A stretch of DNA of 64,000 bases. Source: Anaerolineae bacterium (GTDB lineage: Bacteria > Chloroflexota > Anaerolineae > B4-G1 > DUEL01). A program made the position numbers and the translations under genes. Where the stretch lies: the NCBI GenBank assembly GCA_025060135.1, contig JANXCY010000001.1:98331-162330 (forward strand). The letters are read 5' to 3'. Positions 42,739 to 50,893 of the stretch are shown one piece after another (positions within the stretch are counted from its first letter, which is position 1; each line of letters opens with the position of its first letter). A model generated the notes under the pieces. The model did not search any database and was not told the origin of the DNA. It saw only the letters and a list, made by a program, of their open reading frames with translations.

Positions 42739-44103
42739 TTATCTGAGAATGTAGTACGTCCCCTTCTTATCTCCTACCTTGATGAGCACCCCTTTCTCCA
42801 CCAGGTCGGCCAGGTCCAACCGCAAAGTCTCCGGGCTGACATGCGGGCAGATGGCCTGATACTCCCGATTGGTGATACGGCCGTACCGTCCGATGTATTC
42901 CAGCGCTTTCATCTGACGCTCATTCATCGTCCGTTGCCACTGGGCTATCGGGGGGCGCTCCCTTCGGTTATACAGCGTTACACTGAAAAGATACGGCTCG
43001 GCCCGGAACTCAGGGGGCGGCAGCCCGGCAGCGGTCATCTGTTCAATCATCAGGTCTATGCCCAAGCCCAGTTCTTCAATGTACCCCCAGTAGTAGAGGG
43101 CTCCGACGATGCGGGGGTTGCGGGAGAAATGCTCTTCTACGATGTTGTCCAGGGTGATGTAGCCCGGGAGTCCGCCCGGGCTGATGATTTCCATCCGGTC
43201 GGTGAACATGCGGACTTCGATGGGTCGCCCCCGGAGGCGGTAATCCCGGTGGGCAACAGCGTTCACCAGGGCTTCCCGGACAGCGGCAGGCGGGTATTCC
43301 GTTTGCTCTATCCGCTCCAGTCCTTTCACCACGGCACCAGTACGCATCTCTTCCATGATAATAGTCCAGGAGCGCTGGATAATACGGGCCAGTGGCCCAC
43401 CGACGTCTTCCCGCCGACCATAGCCGGCCTCGCCCCTTTCGCCCCGGGGCTCCATACCGAGGAACTTCACAAACACCAACCCACTCTTGGGGAGAAACGC
43501 CTGAGGGTCCTGACCAAACAACAACAGACCGGCCACCGTTGGTTGCCCCTCTTCGGTCAGCGCTCCGATCTGGACCAGGAGGTCGTCTACGGAACGGGTC
43601 CATGGCCGCCGTTGTTTCTCCTGCCATCGTTGGAGAAATTCCTGGATGACTTCTTCGTCCAGGTCGTCCCGGGTGGCTCCCGGAACCACCTGGACTTCGT
43701 AGTCCCCGGTGGATTTGGTGGCAGCCAGGTGACGAATCTCCTCCCCGGAGAGGGGATGGTTCTCTCCCTTTCGGCGAATCAGCACCCGTCCGTCGGCCAG
43801 GCTGTGAAGTTCGGTACTTCGGGGAACACGAACATAAAAGACGAACCCCCCGGCGATTTCCTCCTGCTGGCATTCCACCTCCAGCAGCGGTCGGCACTGC
43901 CGGAGGGCATCCTGCAGCATGGCTTCTATCTCCTCGGGGTAGACCGCGCCGGTCGACCGACCACTCTCGTCTATGCCCAGGACGATGGTCCCGCCGTCTG
44001 CGTTGGCGAAGGCGACGATTGTCTCTGCCAATCGGTCAACGTCGGGCTCTGGCATCACCGCCAGCAACTGTCCCGATCCCCGTTTCAGCCAGTCGCTTAT
44101 CAT
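42739..44103 (-). CDS. AlbA_2 / divergent-ATPase transcriptional-regulator-like protein
   Basis: 454 residues. The N-terminal half has an AlbA_2 (Schlafen-type) nucleic-acid-binding pattern: IVAFANADGGTIVLGIDESG and VPRSTELHSLADGRVLIRRKGENHPL-like text. The middle has the HATPase_c_4-type block YPPAAVREALVNAVAHRDY, RGRPIEVRMFTDRMEIISPGGLPG. The C-terminal 70 residues are a winged-helix-like segment (MNERQMKALEYIGRYGRITNREYQ). Such proteins are annotated as ATP-binding or RecG-C-like regulators; evidence for their biochemical role is thin. It has its own promoter and is divergent from alaS; the 3' neighbour is the VPV-repeat membrane protein. Confidence 0.85.
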   Translation of the reverse strand: MISDWLKRGSGQLLAVMPEPDVDRLAETIVAFANADGGTIVLGIDESGRSTGAVYPEEIEAMLQDALRQCRPLLEVECQQEEIAGGFVFYVRVPRSTELHSLADGRVLIRRKGENHPLSGEEIRHLAATKSTGDYEVQVVPGATRDDLDEEVIQEFLQRWQEKQRRPWTRSVDDLLVQIGALTEEGQPTVAGLLLFGQDPQAFLPKSGLVFVKFLGMEPRGERGEAGYGRREDVGGPLARIIQRSWTIIMEEMRTGAVVKGLERIEQTEYPPAAVREALVNAVAHRDYRLRGRPIEVRMFTDRMEIISPGGLPGYITLDNIVEEHFSRNPRIVGALYYWGYIEELGLGIDLMIEQMTAAGLPPPEFRAEPYLFSVTLYNRRERPPIAQWQRTMNERQMKALEYIGRYGRITNREYQAICPHVSPETLRLDLADLVEKGVLIKVGDKKGTYYILR

Positions 44104-44173
44104 GTTCTGATCGCTTCAGCGGCTTGTAGTCTCACCAATGGTGGAAGGGTGGCCAGTTCCCGCCGCTATGTCT

Positions 44174-44202
44174 AATATACCATATTCTCACCAAAAGGAC
44201 AA
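44174..44202 (-). promoter_or_regulatory. Promoter for the AlbA_2 gene pair
   Basis: On the minus strand: TTGTCC (44202-44197), a 17-base spacer, TATATT (44179-44174). The start codon is at 44103. Confidence 0.65.
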
Positions 44203-44241
44203 AGCGCTTCCCGATGGATCAGGGGGATATCCATCCACAAG

Positions 44242-44270
44242 TTGACAGTTTCCCCCCTTTAGACTACAAT
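44242..44270 (+). promoter_or_regulatory. Promoter for alaS
   Basis: TTGACA (44242-44247), a 17-base spacer, TACAAT (44265-44270); ATG 44305 follows after 34 bases, with gaggagcg as ribosome site. It is divergent from the 44174-44202 promoter; the two -35 elements are about 40 bases apart. Confidence 0.85.
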
Positions 44271-44304
44271 ACGCGCAACAGACCTGTGGGATGAGGAGCG
44301 CTTA

Positions 44305-47067
44305 ATGAGTAAGAAAACGTGGACCAGCGACGAAGTCCGACAGAGTTTCCTGGATTTCTTCGCCGCCCGGGGCCATACCATTGTCCCTAGTTCCAGCCTG
44401 GTGCCGATAGACGATCCTACCCTGCTCTTCACCAACGCCGGGATGAACCAGTTCAAGGACGTCTTCCTGGGCATCGGCACCCGCCCCTACAAGCGGGCCG
44501 CCGACACCCAGAAGTGCCTGCGCGTCTCCGGCAAGCACGCCGACCTGGAGGACGTGGGCCGGGATACCTACCACCACACCTTCTTTGAGATGCTGGGCAA
44601 CTGGTCCTTCGGCGACTACTACAAAAAAGAGGCCATCGCCTGGGCGTGGGAACTGCTGACCCAGGTCTGGGGCTTGCCCAAAGAGCGGCTCTGGGCCACC
44701 TGCTTTGAGGACGAAAAGGGCGAACTCCCCCGGGACGACGAGGCCGCCGGATATTGGCGCTCCGAGACCGATATTGATCCGTCTCATATCCTGTTCTTTG
44801 GCCGCAAAGATAACTTCTGGGAAATGGGCGACACCGGTCCCTGTGGCCCCTGCAGCGAAATCCACTACGACCGGGGACCGGAATTCTGCTCCAAGAAGGA
44901 CGACCCAGCCCATGTCTGCGGCGTCAATCAGGACTGTGGCCGGTTTCTGGAAATCTGGAATCTCGTCTTCATCCAATACAACCGGAAGGAGGACGGCACC
45001 CTGGAGCCCCTGCCAGCCAAACACGTGGATACCGGCGCCGGACTGGAGCGGATCGTTGCCATCCTGCAGGGTGTGGATTCCAACTACAAGACCGACCTCT
45101 TCACTCCCATTATGGACCGGGTCCAGAAACTCCTGGGCCACACCGACGAGGAGCGGGAGCGGCATATCGTCGGCTATCGGGTCATTGCCGACCACGCCCG
45201 CGCCGTTACCTTCCTCATCGGCGACGGGGTGCTCCCCGGCAACGAGGGCCGCAACTACGTCCTGCGCATGATTCTCCGCCGCGCCGTCCGCTTCGGGCGC
45301 AAAATCGGCTTCACCTGGCCGTTTATGGACGAAGTGGCCAAAGTCGTCATTGAGCGGATGAGCCACGTCTTTCCCGAACTGGAGAAGCGGCGGGAGTTTA
45401 TCCTCACCACCATCCGTCAGGAGGAGTTGCGCTTCCTGAAGACCCTGGATGCGGGACTGGCCCGTCTGGACGAAGTGATTGCCGACGTGGAAGCGCGCGG
45501 AGAGAAAATCATCCCCGGCCGGGATGCCTTCCGGCTCTACGACACCTTCGGCATCCCCATGGAAATTATCCGGGACGTGGCTGAGGAGCACGGCCTGGTG
45601 GTGGACGAGGCGGGGTTCCATGCCGCGATGGAAGAGCAACGGGCCCGCGCCCGGGCGGCGGAAATGTTTGAAGAAATAGACGAAGAGAGCCTGCGGGTGT
45701 ACCGGGACCTGCTGGAGAGTTTGCAGAAAAAGGGCCTGCTGGGTCCGGAGGGCGTCCTGCACGACCCCTACGAAGCGACGGAACTGGAGACGACCGTTGC
45801 CGCCATCCTGCGGGACGGCAAACCGGTCCAGGCCGCCCGCGTCGGCGACAAAGTGGAAGTCGTCCTCTCCGAGACCTGCTTCTACGTGGAGTCCGGCGGC
45901 CAGGTCTCCGACACGGGCTACATTGCCGCTTTCGCCAGCGAGGAGGCGGAGGAGCCGGTCTGGGAAATCCGCGTGGACGACATGCGGCGGCCCGTCCCCG
46001 GCCTCATCGTCCACGTCGGCGAGGTCACCCTGGGCACCCCGCGCGTCGGTGACCGGACCTGGGCGCTGGTGGACTACGAGCGGCGCATGGACATTGCCCG
46101 TAACCACACGGCCACCCACCTGCTCCACCATGAACTCCGCTATGTCCTGGGCGAACATGTGGCGCAGGCTGGCTCCCTGGTCGCCCCGGACCGGTTGCGC
46201 TTTGACTTCACCCACGGTGCCATGCTCACCCAGGACGAGATCGACCGGGTCGTGCGCGGGGTCAACGAGGCGATTTTAGCCAACTACCCGGTCATCTGGG
46301 AGTACAAACCGTACCGGGAGGCGCTCTCGGAGGGCGTGATCGCCCTCTTCGGCGAAAAATACGGCGACGTGGTGCGGGTGCTGCGCATCGGCTGGCCCGA
46401 GGAGCCCTTCAGTCAGGAACTCTGTGGTGGCACCCACGTGGACGAGACCGGCGAGATTGGCTTCTTCTACATCATCTCCGAGCAGGGCATCGGCGCGGGC
46501 GTGCGCCGGATTGAGGCGGTGACCGGGCGCGGCGCGGTGGAGTGGGTCCAGAAACACCTGCGCGCCCTGGAATCCATTTCGGCTCAACTCCTCTGCTCGC
46601 CGGAGGAAGTGAACCGCAAAGTCCTGGAGTTACAGGACGAACTCCAGACGGCCCGCAAGGAGATTTCCCGGCTCCAGCGGCAACTGGCCCGCTACCAACT
46701 GGAGGACCTGCTGGACCAGGTCCAGGAGGTCGCCGGAGTGCCCCTGCTGGTGGCCCGGGTGAACGTTCCGGACATGGAGACCCTGCGGGAGATGACGGAC
46801 TGGTACCGGGAGCGGGTCCGCTCCGGCGTGGTGGTGCTGGGCACGGTCCTGGAAGGACGTCCGGCCTTCGTGGCGGCGGTCACCCCGGACCTGACCCGGC
46901 AGGGCGTGGACGCGGTGAAACTGGTGCGCGGGATTGCCCAGGTGGTGGGCGGCGGCGGTGGTGGACGGCCCACCCTGGCCCAGGCGGGCGGCAAAGACGT
47001 CCGCCGCCTGGATGAGGCGCTCCGCCGGGCCCCCCAACTCCTGCAGGAAGCCCTGGGCCACGCATAA
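44305..47067 (+). CDS. alaS: Alanyl-tRNA synthetase
   Basis: Charges and proofreads tRNA-Ala. 920 residues. Start: DEVRQSFLDFFAARGHTIVPSSSLVP, then the class II core (TLLFTNAGMNQFKDVFLG, HHTFFEMLGNWSFGDYYKKE, GDTGPCGPCSEIHYDRG). An editing domain follows with zinc ligands NHTATHLLHHELR and CGGTHVDETGEIGFF. The C-Ala domain ends in GGGGGGRPTLAQAGGKD. The catalytic core carries a Cys-containing insert, CSKKDDPAHVCGVNQDCGRF, as in several thermophile and Chloroflexota AlaS proteins. All expected motifs are intact. The large reverse-strand reading frame over it is a composition artefact. Confidence 0.97.
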   Translation: MSKKTWTSDEVRQSFLDFFAARGHTIVPSSSLVPIDDPTLLFTNAGMNQFKDVFLGIGTRPYKRAADTQKCLRVSGKHADLEDVGRDTYHHTFFEMLGNWSFGDYYKKEAIAWAWELLTQVWGLPKERLWATCFEDEKGELPRDDEAAGYWRSETDIDPSHILFFGRKDNFWEMGDTGPCGPCSEIHYDRGPEFCSKKDDPAHVCGVNQDCGRFLEIWNLVFIQYNRKEDGTLEPLPAKHVDTGAGLERIVAILQGVDSNYKTDLFTPIMDRVQKLLGHTDEERERHIVGYRVIADHARAVTFLIGDGVLPGNEGRNYVLRMILRRAVRFGRKIGFTWPFMDEVAKVVIERMSHVFPELEKRREFILTTIRQEELRFLKTLDAGLARLDEVIADVEARGEKIIPGRDAFRLYDTFGIPMEIIRDVAEEHGLVVDEAGFHAAMEEQRARARAAEMFEEIDEESLRVYRDLLESLQKKGLLGPEGVLHDPYEATELETTVAAILRDGKPVQAARVGDKVEVVLSETCFYVESGGQVSDTGYIAAFASEEAEEPVWEIRVDDMRRPVPGLIVHVGEVTLGTPRVGDRTWALVDYERRMDIARNHTATHLLHHELRYVLGEHVAQAGSLVAPDRLRFDFTHGAMLTQDEIDRVVRGVNEAILANYPVIWEYKPYREALSEGVIALFGEKYGDVVRVLRIGWPEEPFSQELCGGTHVDETGEIGFFYIISEQGIGAGVRRIEAVTGRGAVEWVQKHLRALESISAQLLCSPEEVNRKVLELQDELQTARKEISRLQRQLARYQLEDLLDQVQEVAGVPLLVARVNVPDMETLREMTDWYRERVRSGVVVLGTVLEGRPAFVAAVTPDLTRQGVDAVKLVRGIAQVVGGGGGGRPTLAQAGGKDVRRLDEALRRAPQLLQEALGHA

Positions 47068-47072
47068 AGGTT

Positions 47073-47103
47073 GGACGCGGATGAACGCGGAGGGACGCGA
47101 ATG
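47073..47103. repeat. Dispersed GGACGCGGATGAACGCGG repeat
   Basis: Nearly the reverse complement of the copy at 12439-12467. It lies directly after alaS. Confidence 0.5.
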
Positions 47104-47154
47104 TTCTGGATTCGCATTCGTGATTCCACTGCAAAAGGTCGTTTTACCGCAGAG

Positions 47155-47207
47155 ACCGCAGAGCACGCAGAGCAATAGTTTATGAAAAACTCTGCGTTCT
47201 CTGCGGT
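47155..47207. repeat. ACCGCAGAG..ACGCAGAG inverted repeat
   Basis: accgcagagcacgcagag (47155-47172) pairs with ctctgcgttctctgcggt (47190-47207) with one mismatch over 18 bases and a 17-base loop; an extra accgcagag unit precedes it at 47146. This kind of CGCAGAG repeat is widespread in environmental bacterial genomes, by my recollection. Confidence 0.75.
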
Positions 47208-47255
47208 GAGTTTTTGCGGTGGACTGAACGTGTGATAAAAGTTAGGAGCACCAAT

Positions 47256-47504
47256 ATGGCCCGGGTGCAAGTATACTACGATCCGGTGGGAAACACGCTC
47301 ACTGTCTGGTTTGGTGAGCCTCAGGATGAATATGTCTGCGAAGAAACGGGCGATGAAGTGATTTTGATGAAAGACCGAACTGGACAGGTGATTGGTTTTG
47401 AAAAACTGAACTTCCTGATGAGCACAAACGCCAACTTTGTGTCTTCGTGTCTTCGTGGTTTTTTAAATCATGCCCCACATTATCTCCCTTCACCCCGACG
47501 ATGA
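47256..47504 (+). CDS. DUF2283-like small protein with a repeat-derived tail
   Basis: 82 residues from ATG 47256 (ttaggagcacc upstream). Residues 1-50 read as a compact beta protein of the DUF2283 kind: VQVYYDPVGNTLTVWFGEP, CEETGDEVILMKDRTGQVIG, FEKLNFL. The last 25-30 residues (VSSCLRGFLNHAPHYLPSPRR) are encoded by the dispersed repeat ctttgtgtcttcgtgtcttcgtggtttttt at 47435-47464 and by the first 35 bases of the next gene, so the original C-terminus has probably been replaced. DUF2283 members are tiny proteins, sometimes next to toxin-antitoxin-like genes; none is seen here. A lower-confidence gene call. Confidence 0.6.
   Translation: MARVQVYYDPVGNTLTVWFGEPQDEYVCEETGDEVILMKDRTGQVIGFEKLNFLMSTNANFVSSCLRGFLNHAPHYLPSPRR
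47434..47469. repeat. Dispersed CTTTGTGTCTTCGTGGTTTTT repeat
   Basis: actttgtgtcttcgtgtcttcgtggttttttaaatc. A second copy, in opposite orientation (aaaaaccacgaaggccacaaagg), lies at 60206-60229. It overlaps the end of the DUF2283-like gene and ends just before the next ATG. Confidence 0.65.
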
Positions 47505-49059
47505 CCTGACCGTCCTGCGCCACCGCATCCGACAAGCGTTCGTAGTCAGGCACGGAGCGCAGCGGAGTGCCGTAGACGCCGGAGCGCAGCGGAGCGCCGT
47601 AGACGCTGGAGCGCAGCGGAGTGCCGTAGACACCGACGGACGGGTCATCATTGTCCTACCCTGGGAGACCCGTCTCTTCTCCAACCCACTGGACGGCGAA
47701 CGGGTGCGCCGGGAGGCGGAGCGGCTGGGCGCCGAAGTCGCCGTTGTCTCCGAGGACCCGGACCGGCGGGCCTACGTCCGCTGGATCGGTCTGCCGGCCT
47801 TTGCGTCCGTCGCCGAGGCGGAAGCGGCCCCGCGCTGGCCCCGCCCGGAGCGGGAGCCCCTGGAGCCGCCGCCCCGCGCCTGGTGGGAGGAGGAAATCCC
47901 CCTCCGTCCCCCCCGGGTCCGCCCGCTCCCGCCCTGGGCCCGCAGCGTCCGCCTGGGCGCCCGGCTGACCGTCTTCTTCGCCACCCTGCTGGTCATCCTG
48001 GCCTTCGCCTACGCCGTCGTCCCCCAGGCCACCGTCACCCTGGTCCCCACTGTGGAGACCGTTCGCGCCACCGTCCCCGTCTGGGCTGGGCTGGATATCC
48101 AGGCCGTGGACGCCGCCAGCGGGCAGATTCCCGCCCGTCGGGTGGGCGATTACTTCTCGGGCAACCTGGAGGTGGAGACCACCGGCACCGCCGCCTACGA
48201 ATCGGGCCGGGCCACCGGAACCGTCCTCTTCACCAACATGCTGGGCCAGGAGATTGTCGTTCCAGCCCGTACGATCGTCCGGACGTCCGCCGGCGCCTTC
48301 CCGGTCCGCTTCGCCACCACTCAGGACGTGACGGTGCCCCCCTTCGGCCAGGCCCCGGCCCCCATAGAGGCCCTGGAGGAGGGACCGGCGGGCAACGTGG
48401 GCGCGGGGCTCATCAACCAGGTGGAGGGCGTCAGTGCCCTGGCCCTGCGGGTCATCAACCCCGAACCAACGCGGGGCGGCGGCCTCAAAGAAGTCCGCGC
48501 CGTCTCCCAGGAAGATATGGACCGGGCCCGCGAGCAGTTGACGGCCCGATTACTGGAGGAGGCCTACCAGGGCCTGCAGGCGTATCTGGAACCGACCGAG
48601 GTCCTTTTCCGGCAATCGCTGGAGATTCAGGCCAGCGAGGTCTCCTACGACCGGTTCCTTTACGAGCAGGCGGACAAACTGCAGGTCTACATGAAACTGT
48701 TGATCACCGGCATGGCGGTGGACCGGGACAATGCCGAGGCGGTGGGCTACGCCGCCCTGGTGCGCCGTCTCCCGCCGGAGCACGTGCTGGTGGATGCCGA
48801 CTTCCAGATAGTGGAGCCGACGGCGGGCCCGGAGAATGGCGTCATCCAGTTCGCCGTCTCGGCGGTGGGCTACGCGGCGGCGGAGGTGGACCCCGAGGTC
48901 GTCCGGCAGACGGTGCGCGGGAAGAGCGTCGCGCAGGCCGCCGAACTGCTTTCGGCTCAGTGGCCGCTAGCGCAACCGCCCCAGATTCAGGTCTGGCCCC
49001 AGTGGCTGGGGCGGATGCCCCTGCTCCCCCTGCGCATCACCGTTCAGGTGACCCCGTAA
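47470..49059 (+). CDS. Membrane-anchored baseplate-J-like protein
   Basis: 529 residues. Residues about 1-165 are cytoplasmic: HIISLHPDDDLTVLRHRIRQA, three tandem copies of a 9-residue insert (GAQRSAVDA), IIVLPWETRLFSN, AEVAVVSEDPDRRAYVRWIGLPAF, then a Pro/Arg-rich linker. TM is about 165-185 (LTVFFATLLVILAFAYAVV). The outside part resembles the baseplate_J / gp47 family: ATGTVLFTNMLGQEIVVPARTIVRT, VPAF-like strands, GNVGAGLINQVEG, LKEVRAVSQEDMDRAREQL. Such single-pass versions recur in Chloroflexota genomes without the rest of a phage tail, as here; the role is unknown. The ATG overlaps the previous gene by 35 bases. Confidence 0.72.
   Translation: MPHIISLHPDDDLTVLRHRIRQAFVVRHGAQRSAVDAGAQRSAVDAGAQRSAVDTDGRVIIVLPWETRLFSNPLDGERVRREAERLGAEVAVVSEDPDRRAYVRWIGLPAFASVAEAEAAPRWPRPEREPLEPPPRAWWEEEIPLRPPRVRPLPPWARSVRLGARLTVFFATLLVILAFAYAVVPQATVTLVPTVETVRATVPVWAGLDIQAVDAASGQIPARRVGDYFSGNLEVETTGTAAYESGRATGTVLFTNMLGQEIVVPARTIVRTSAGAFPVRFATTQDVTVPPFGQAPAPIEALEEGPAGNVGAGLINQVEGVSALALRVINPEPTRGGGLKEVRAVSQEDMDRAREQLTARLLEEAYQGLQAYLEPTEVLFRQSLEIQASEVSYDRFLYEQADKLQVYMKLLITGMAVDRDNAEAVGYAALVRRLPPEHVLVDADFQIVEPTAGPENGVIQFAVSAVGYAAAEVDPEVVRQTVRGKSVAQAAELLSAQWPLAQPPQIQVWPQWLGRMPLLPLRITVQVTP
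47554..47634 (+). repeat. Three tandem 27-base units inside a coding region
   Basis: Units at 47554-47580, 47581-47607 and 47608-47634 start ggagcgcagcggagtgccgt and differ at only a few bases. Their length keeps the frame and adds GAQRSAVDA three times. The core AGCGCAGCGGAG is of the type seen in dispersed intergenic repeats. Confidence 0.9.
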
Positions 49060-49070
49060 GATAAAAGGGA

Positions 49071-49103
49071 CGGGGCGACAGCCCAAGGGCCGCCGCCCCG
49101 AAA
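49071..49103. terminator. Hairpin between convergent genes
   Basis: cggggcga .. cgccgccccg can form an 8-9 bp stem with one bulge. It lies between the baseplate-J-like gene and the minus-strand ThiF/MoeB gene (ends at 49112). Confidence 0.5.
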
Positions 49104-49111
49104 CCCCGGCA

Positions 49112-49855
49112 TCAATGGCCACATACAGGGCATTCCGGTTGGGGAGCGAAAGCGACCTCCTCAAAGGTGCCCCGCCATCCGTCCCATACCAGCAGCCGTC
49201 CGATCAGCGGATGGCCGATGCCCAAAAGGACTTTCACGGCCTCTACGGCCTCCAGTGCGCCAAAGGTTCCGGCCACCGCGCCGAGAATACCGACTTCCCG
49301 AGCTGTCGGTACCTGATCCAGGCGGATGGAGGGGGGGAAGAGGCAACGATAACACGGGCCTGCTCCCGGGATGACCACTGACATCTGTCCCTCCCACCCC
49401 AGCACGGAGGCCCAGACCAGGGGCGTCCTCGTCTGGACACAGGCCGCGTTGACCAGAAATTTGGTCTCAAAATTGTCGGAGCATTCCACCACCAGGTCGT
49501 ACATAGCCACCCGTTCAGCGGCCCGCTCCGGCGTCAGGCGTTCCGGATAAGGGATCACATTCACTGCCGGGTTCAGGGCTTTCAACCGCCGTGCGGCGGA
49601 TTCGGTCTTGGGTCGGCCCAGGTCGGCTGTGTCGTGAAGGATTTGACGGTTGAGATTGGAAAGGGAGACGGTGTCGGCATCCACGATGCCCATGGTGCCC
49701 ACGCCTGCCGCGGCGAGGTAGAGAGCGGCGGATGAGCCCAGCCCACCGACTCCCACGACCAGGACGCGGGCCATCTTCAACCGCTCCTGACCGCTTTCCC
49801 CAACTCCCTCCAGCACCAGTTGCCGTGCGAATCGCTCTCGTTCTGATTCCAGCAT
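49112..49855 (-). CDS. ThiF/MoeB/HesA-family adenylyltransferase
   Basis: 247 residues. An E1-like enzyme that adenylates the C-terminus of a ubiquitin-fold sulfur carrier (ThiS or MoaD type). Start RFARQLVLEGVGESGQERL, then the ATP-binding ARVLVVGVGGLGSSAALYLAAAG, VDADTVSLSNLNRQILH, VVECSDNF, and two zinc Cys pairs, CYRC and CPVC, near positions 177 and 243. There is no rhodanese domain, unlike longer MoeB relatives. Thiamine versus molybdopterin use cannot be separated by eye, and no carrier protein is in the window. It is nine bases downstream of the L,D-transpeptidase on the same strand. Confidence 0.9.
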   Translation of the reverse strand: MLESERERFARQLVLEGVGESGQERLKMARVLVVGVGGLGSSAALYLAAAGVGTMGIVDADTVSLSNLNRQILHDTADLGRPKTESAARRLKALNPAVNVIPYPERLTPERAAERVAMYDLVVECSDNFETKFLVNAACVQTRTPLVWASVLGWEGQMSVVIPGAGPCYRCLFPPSIRLDQVPTAREVGILGAVAGTFGALEAVEAVKVLLGIGHPLIGRLLVWDGWRGTFEEVAFAPQPECPVCGH

Positions 49856-49864
49856 CCCAGCCCC

Positions 49865-50893
49865 CTAATAGTGAATATTCACCAGGGTTCCCACTTCGGC
49901 CCAATTAAAGAGCCACTCTGCCTCGGGAGTAGGCAGGTTGACGCATCCGTGGCTCATTGGGCGGCCAAAGTTAGTATGCCAGTACGTACCGTGCAGGCTG
50001 TAACCGCCGTAGAAATACATGACATATGGAACATTGGGTAGATAGTAGTCCGGACCGCGCATGTCATCATATCGGAGTTTGGCCCAGATACGGAATTGAC
50101 CGGTGGGCGTTGGAGTGCGAGGGAGACCCGTGGAGACCACAATCACCCGTACTGGGGTGTTCCCCTCGTAGGCCGTCAACACCTGCCGGGTCAGGTCCAC
50201 GTCAATCCAGCGGTTCTCGTGAACCGGTGTCGGGAGCGTCGCGGTGGGCGGACGACGGGTGGCCGTTGGGCGGGGGGTCATCGTCGGGGTGGGGGTGGAA
50301 GTGGGCGTGGGAGTGGGGGTCGGAGTAGGGGGAGGGGTCAGAGTGGCCGTAGGAGTGGGCGTCCAGGTCGCGGTAGGGGTGGAAGTGGGAATGAAGGTAG
50401 GGGTAGGCGTCCAAGTCGGCGAAGGAGAAAACATGGCCAGCAGCGCGCGAGGTAACCCTCCATCCAGCCAGAGCGTGCCATACCCCAGCAGAAGCGCCAG
50501 CAGTCCCAGGATCAGCCACTGCCGGTGAACGGCTCTCAGGAGGCTCCGGGAAGGGATGACTGGAGCAGGGACGGCCCGGTATTCCGAGCGAGCGGCCTGA
50601 ACGGAGATTGCCGGAGGCGAAGGAGAGACTGACGCCTGTGCTACCAGTCGCTGGCGGGCCCAGCGAAGGGCCGAGCGGGCCCGTTCGCTGCCCGGATGGG
50701 CCTCCAGAGCCCGGGCGATGTAGGCCAGCGATGCCCGGGGGTTATCGGAAAGGTAGGCCAACCAAAGGAGAGCGATCTCATTGGTGGGCTCCTGAATCAG
50801 GACGGCCCGAAAGGCCGCGCGGGCCTCCCCTTTCCGACCGGCCCGGGCTGCCGCTAAGCCCCGTTGCAGGTCTATTCGGCTACTCCTCATCAT
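49865..50893 (-). CDS. L,D-transpeptidase (YkuD) with a TPR-like N-terminus and Thr-Pro stalk
   Basis: 342 residues. Residues 1-100 look like a TPR-type helical domain on the cytoplasmic side (ARAGRKGEARAAFRAVLIQEPTNEIALLWLAYL). TM is about 125-145 (QWLILGLLALLLGYGTLWL). Residues about 155-225 are almost entirely Thr/Pro (a wall-spanning stalk). The YkuD domain follows: ENRWIDVDLTRQVLTAYEG, YSLHGTYWHTNFGRPMSHGCVN with catalytic Cys317 and both His, and LPTPEAEWLFNW. It makes 3-3 peptidoglycan cross-links or attaches proteins. It overlaps surE by 14 bases, and thiF follows after nine, so the three form an operon. Confidence 0.92.
   Translation of the reverse strand: MMRSSRIDLQRGLAAARAGRKGEARAAFRAVLIQEPTNEIALLWLAYLSDNPRASLAYIARALEAHPGSERARSALRWARQRLVAQASVSPSPPAISVQAARSEYRAVPAPVIPSRSLLRAVHRQWLILGLLALLLGYGTLWLDGGLPRALLAMFSPSPTWTPTPTFIPTSTPTATWTPTPTATLTPPPTPTPTPTPTSTPTPTMTPRPTATRRPPTATLPTPVHENRWIDVDLTRQVLTAYEGNTPVRVIVVSTGLPRTPTPTGQFRIWAKLRYDDMRGPDYYLPNVPYVMYFYGGYSLHGTYWHTNFGRPMSHGCVNLPTPEAEWLFNWAEVGTLVNIHY

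Noticed and set aside
47470..49059. Prophage tail region
   Set aside because: Only one baseplate-J-like protein is present, with a transmembrane helix; there are no other phage genes, integrase or attachment sites nearby.
50244..50430. Plus-strand Val/Gly-rich reading frame
   Set aside because: It is the complement of the Thr-Pro stalk codons of the L,D-transpeptidase.
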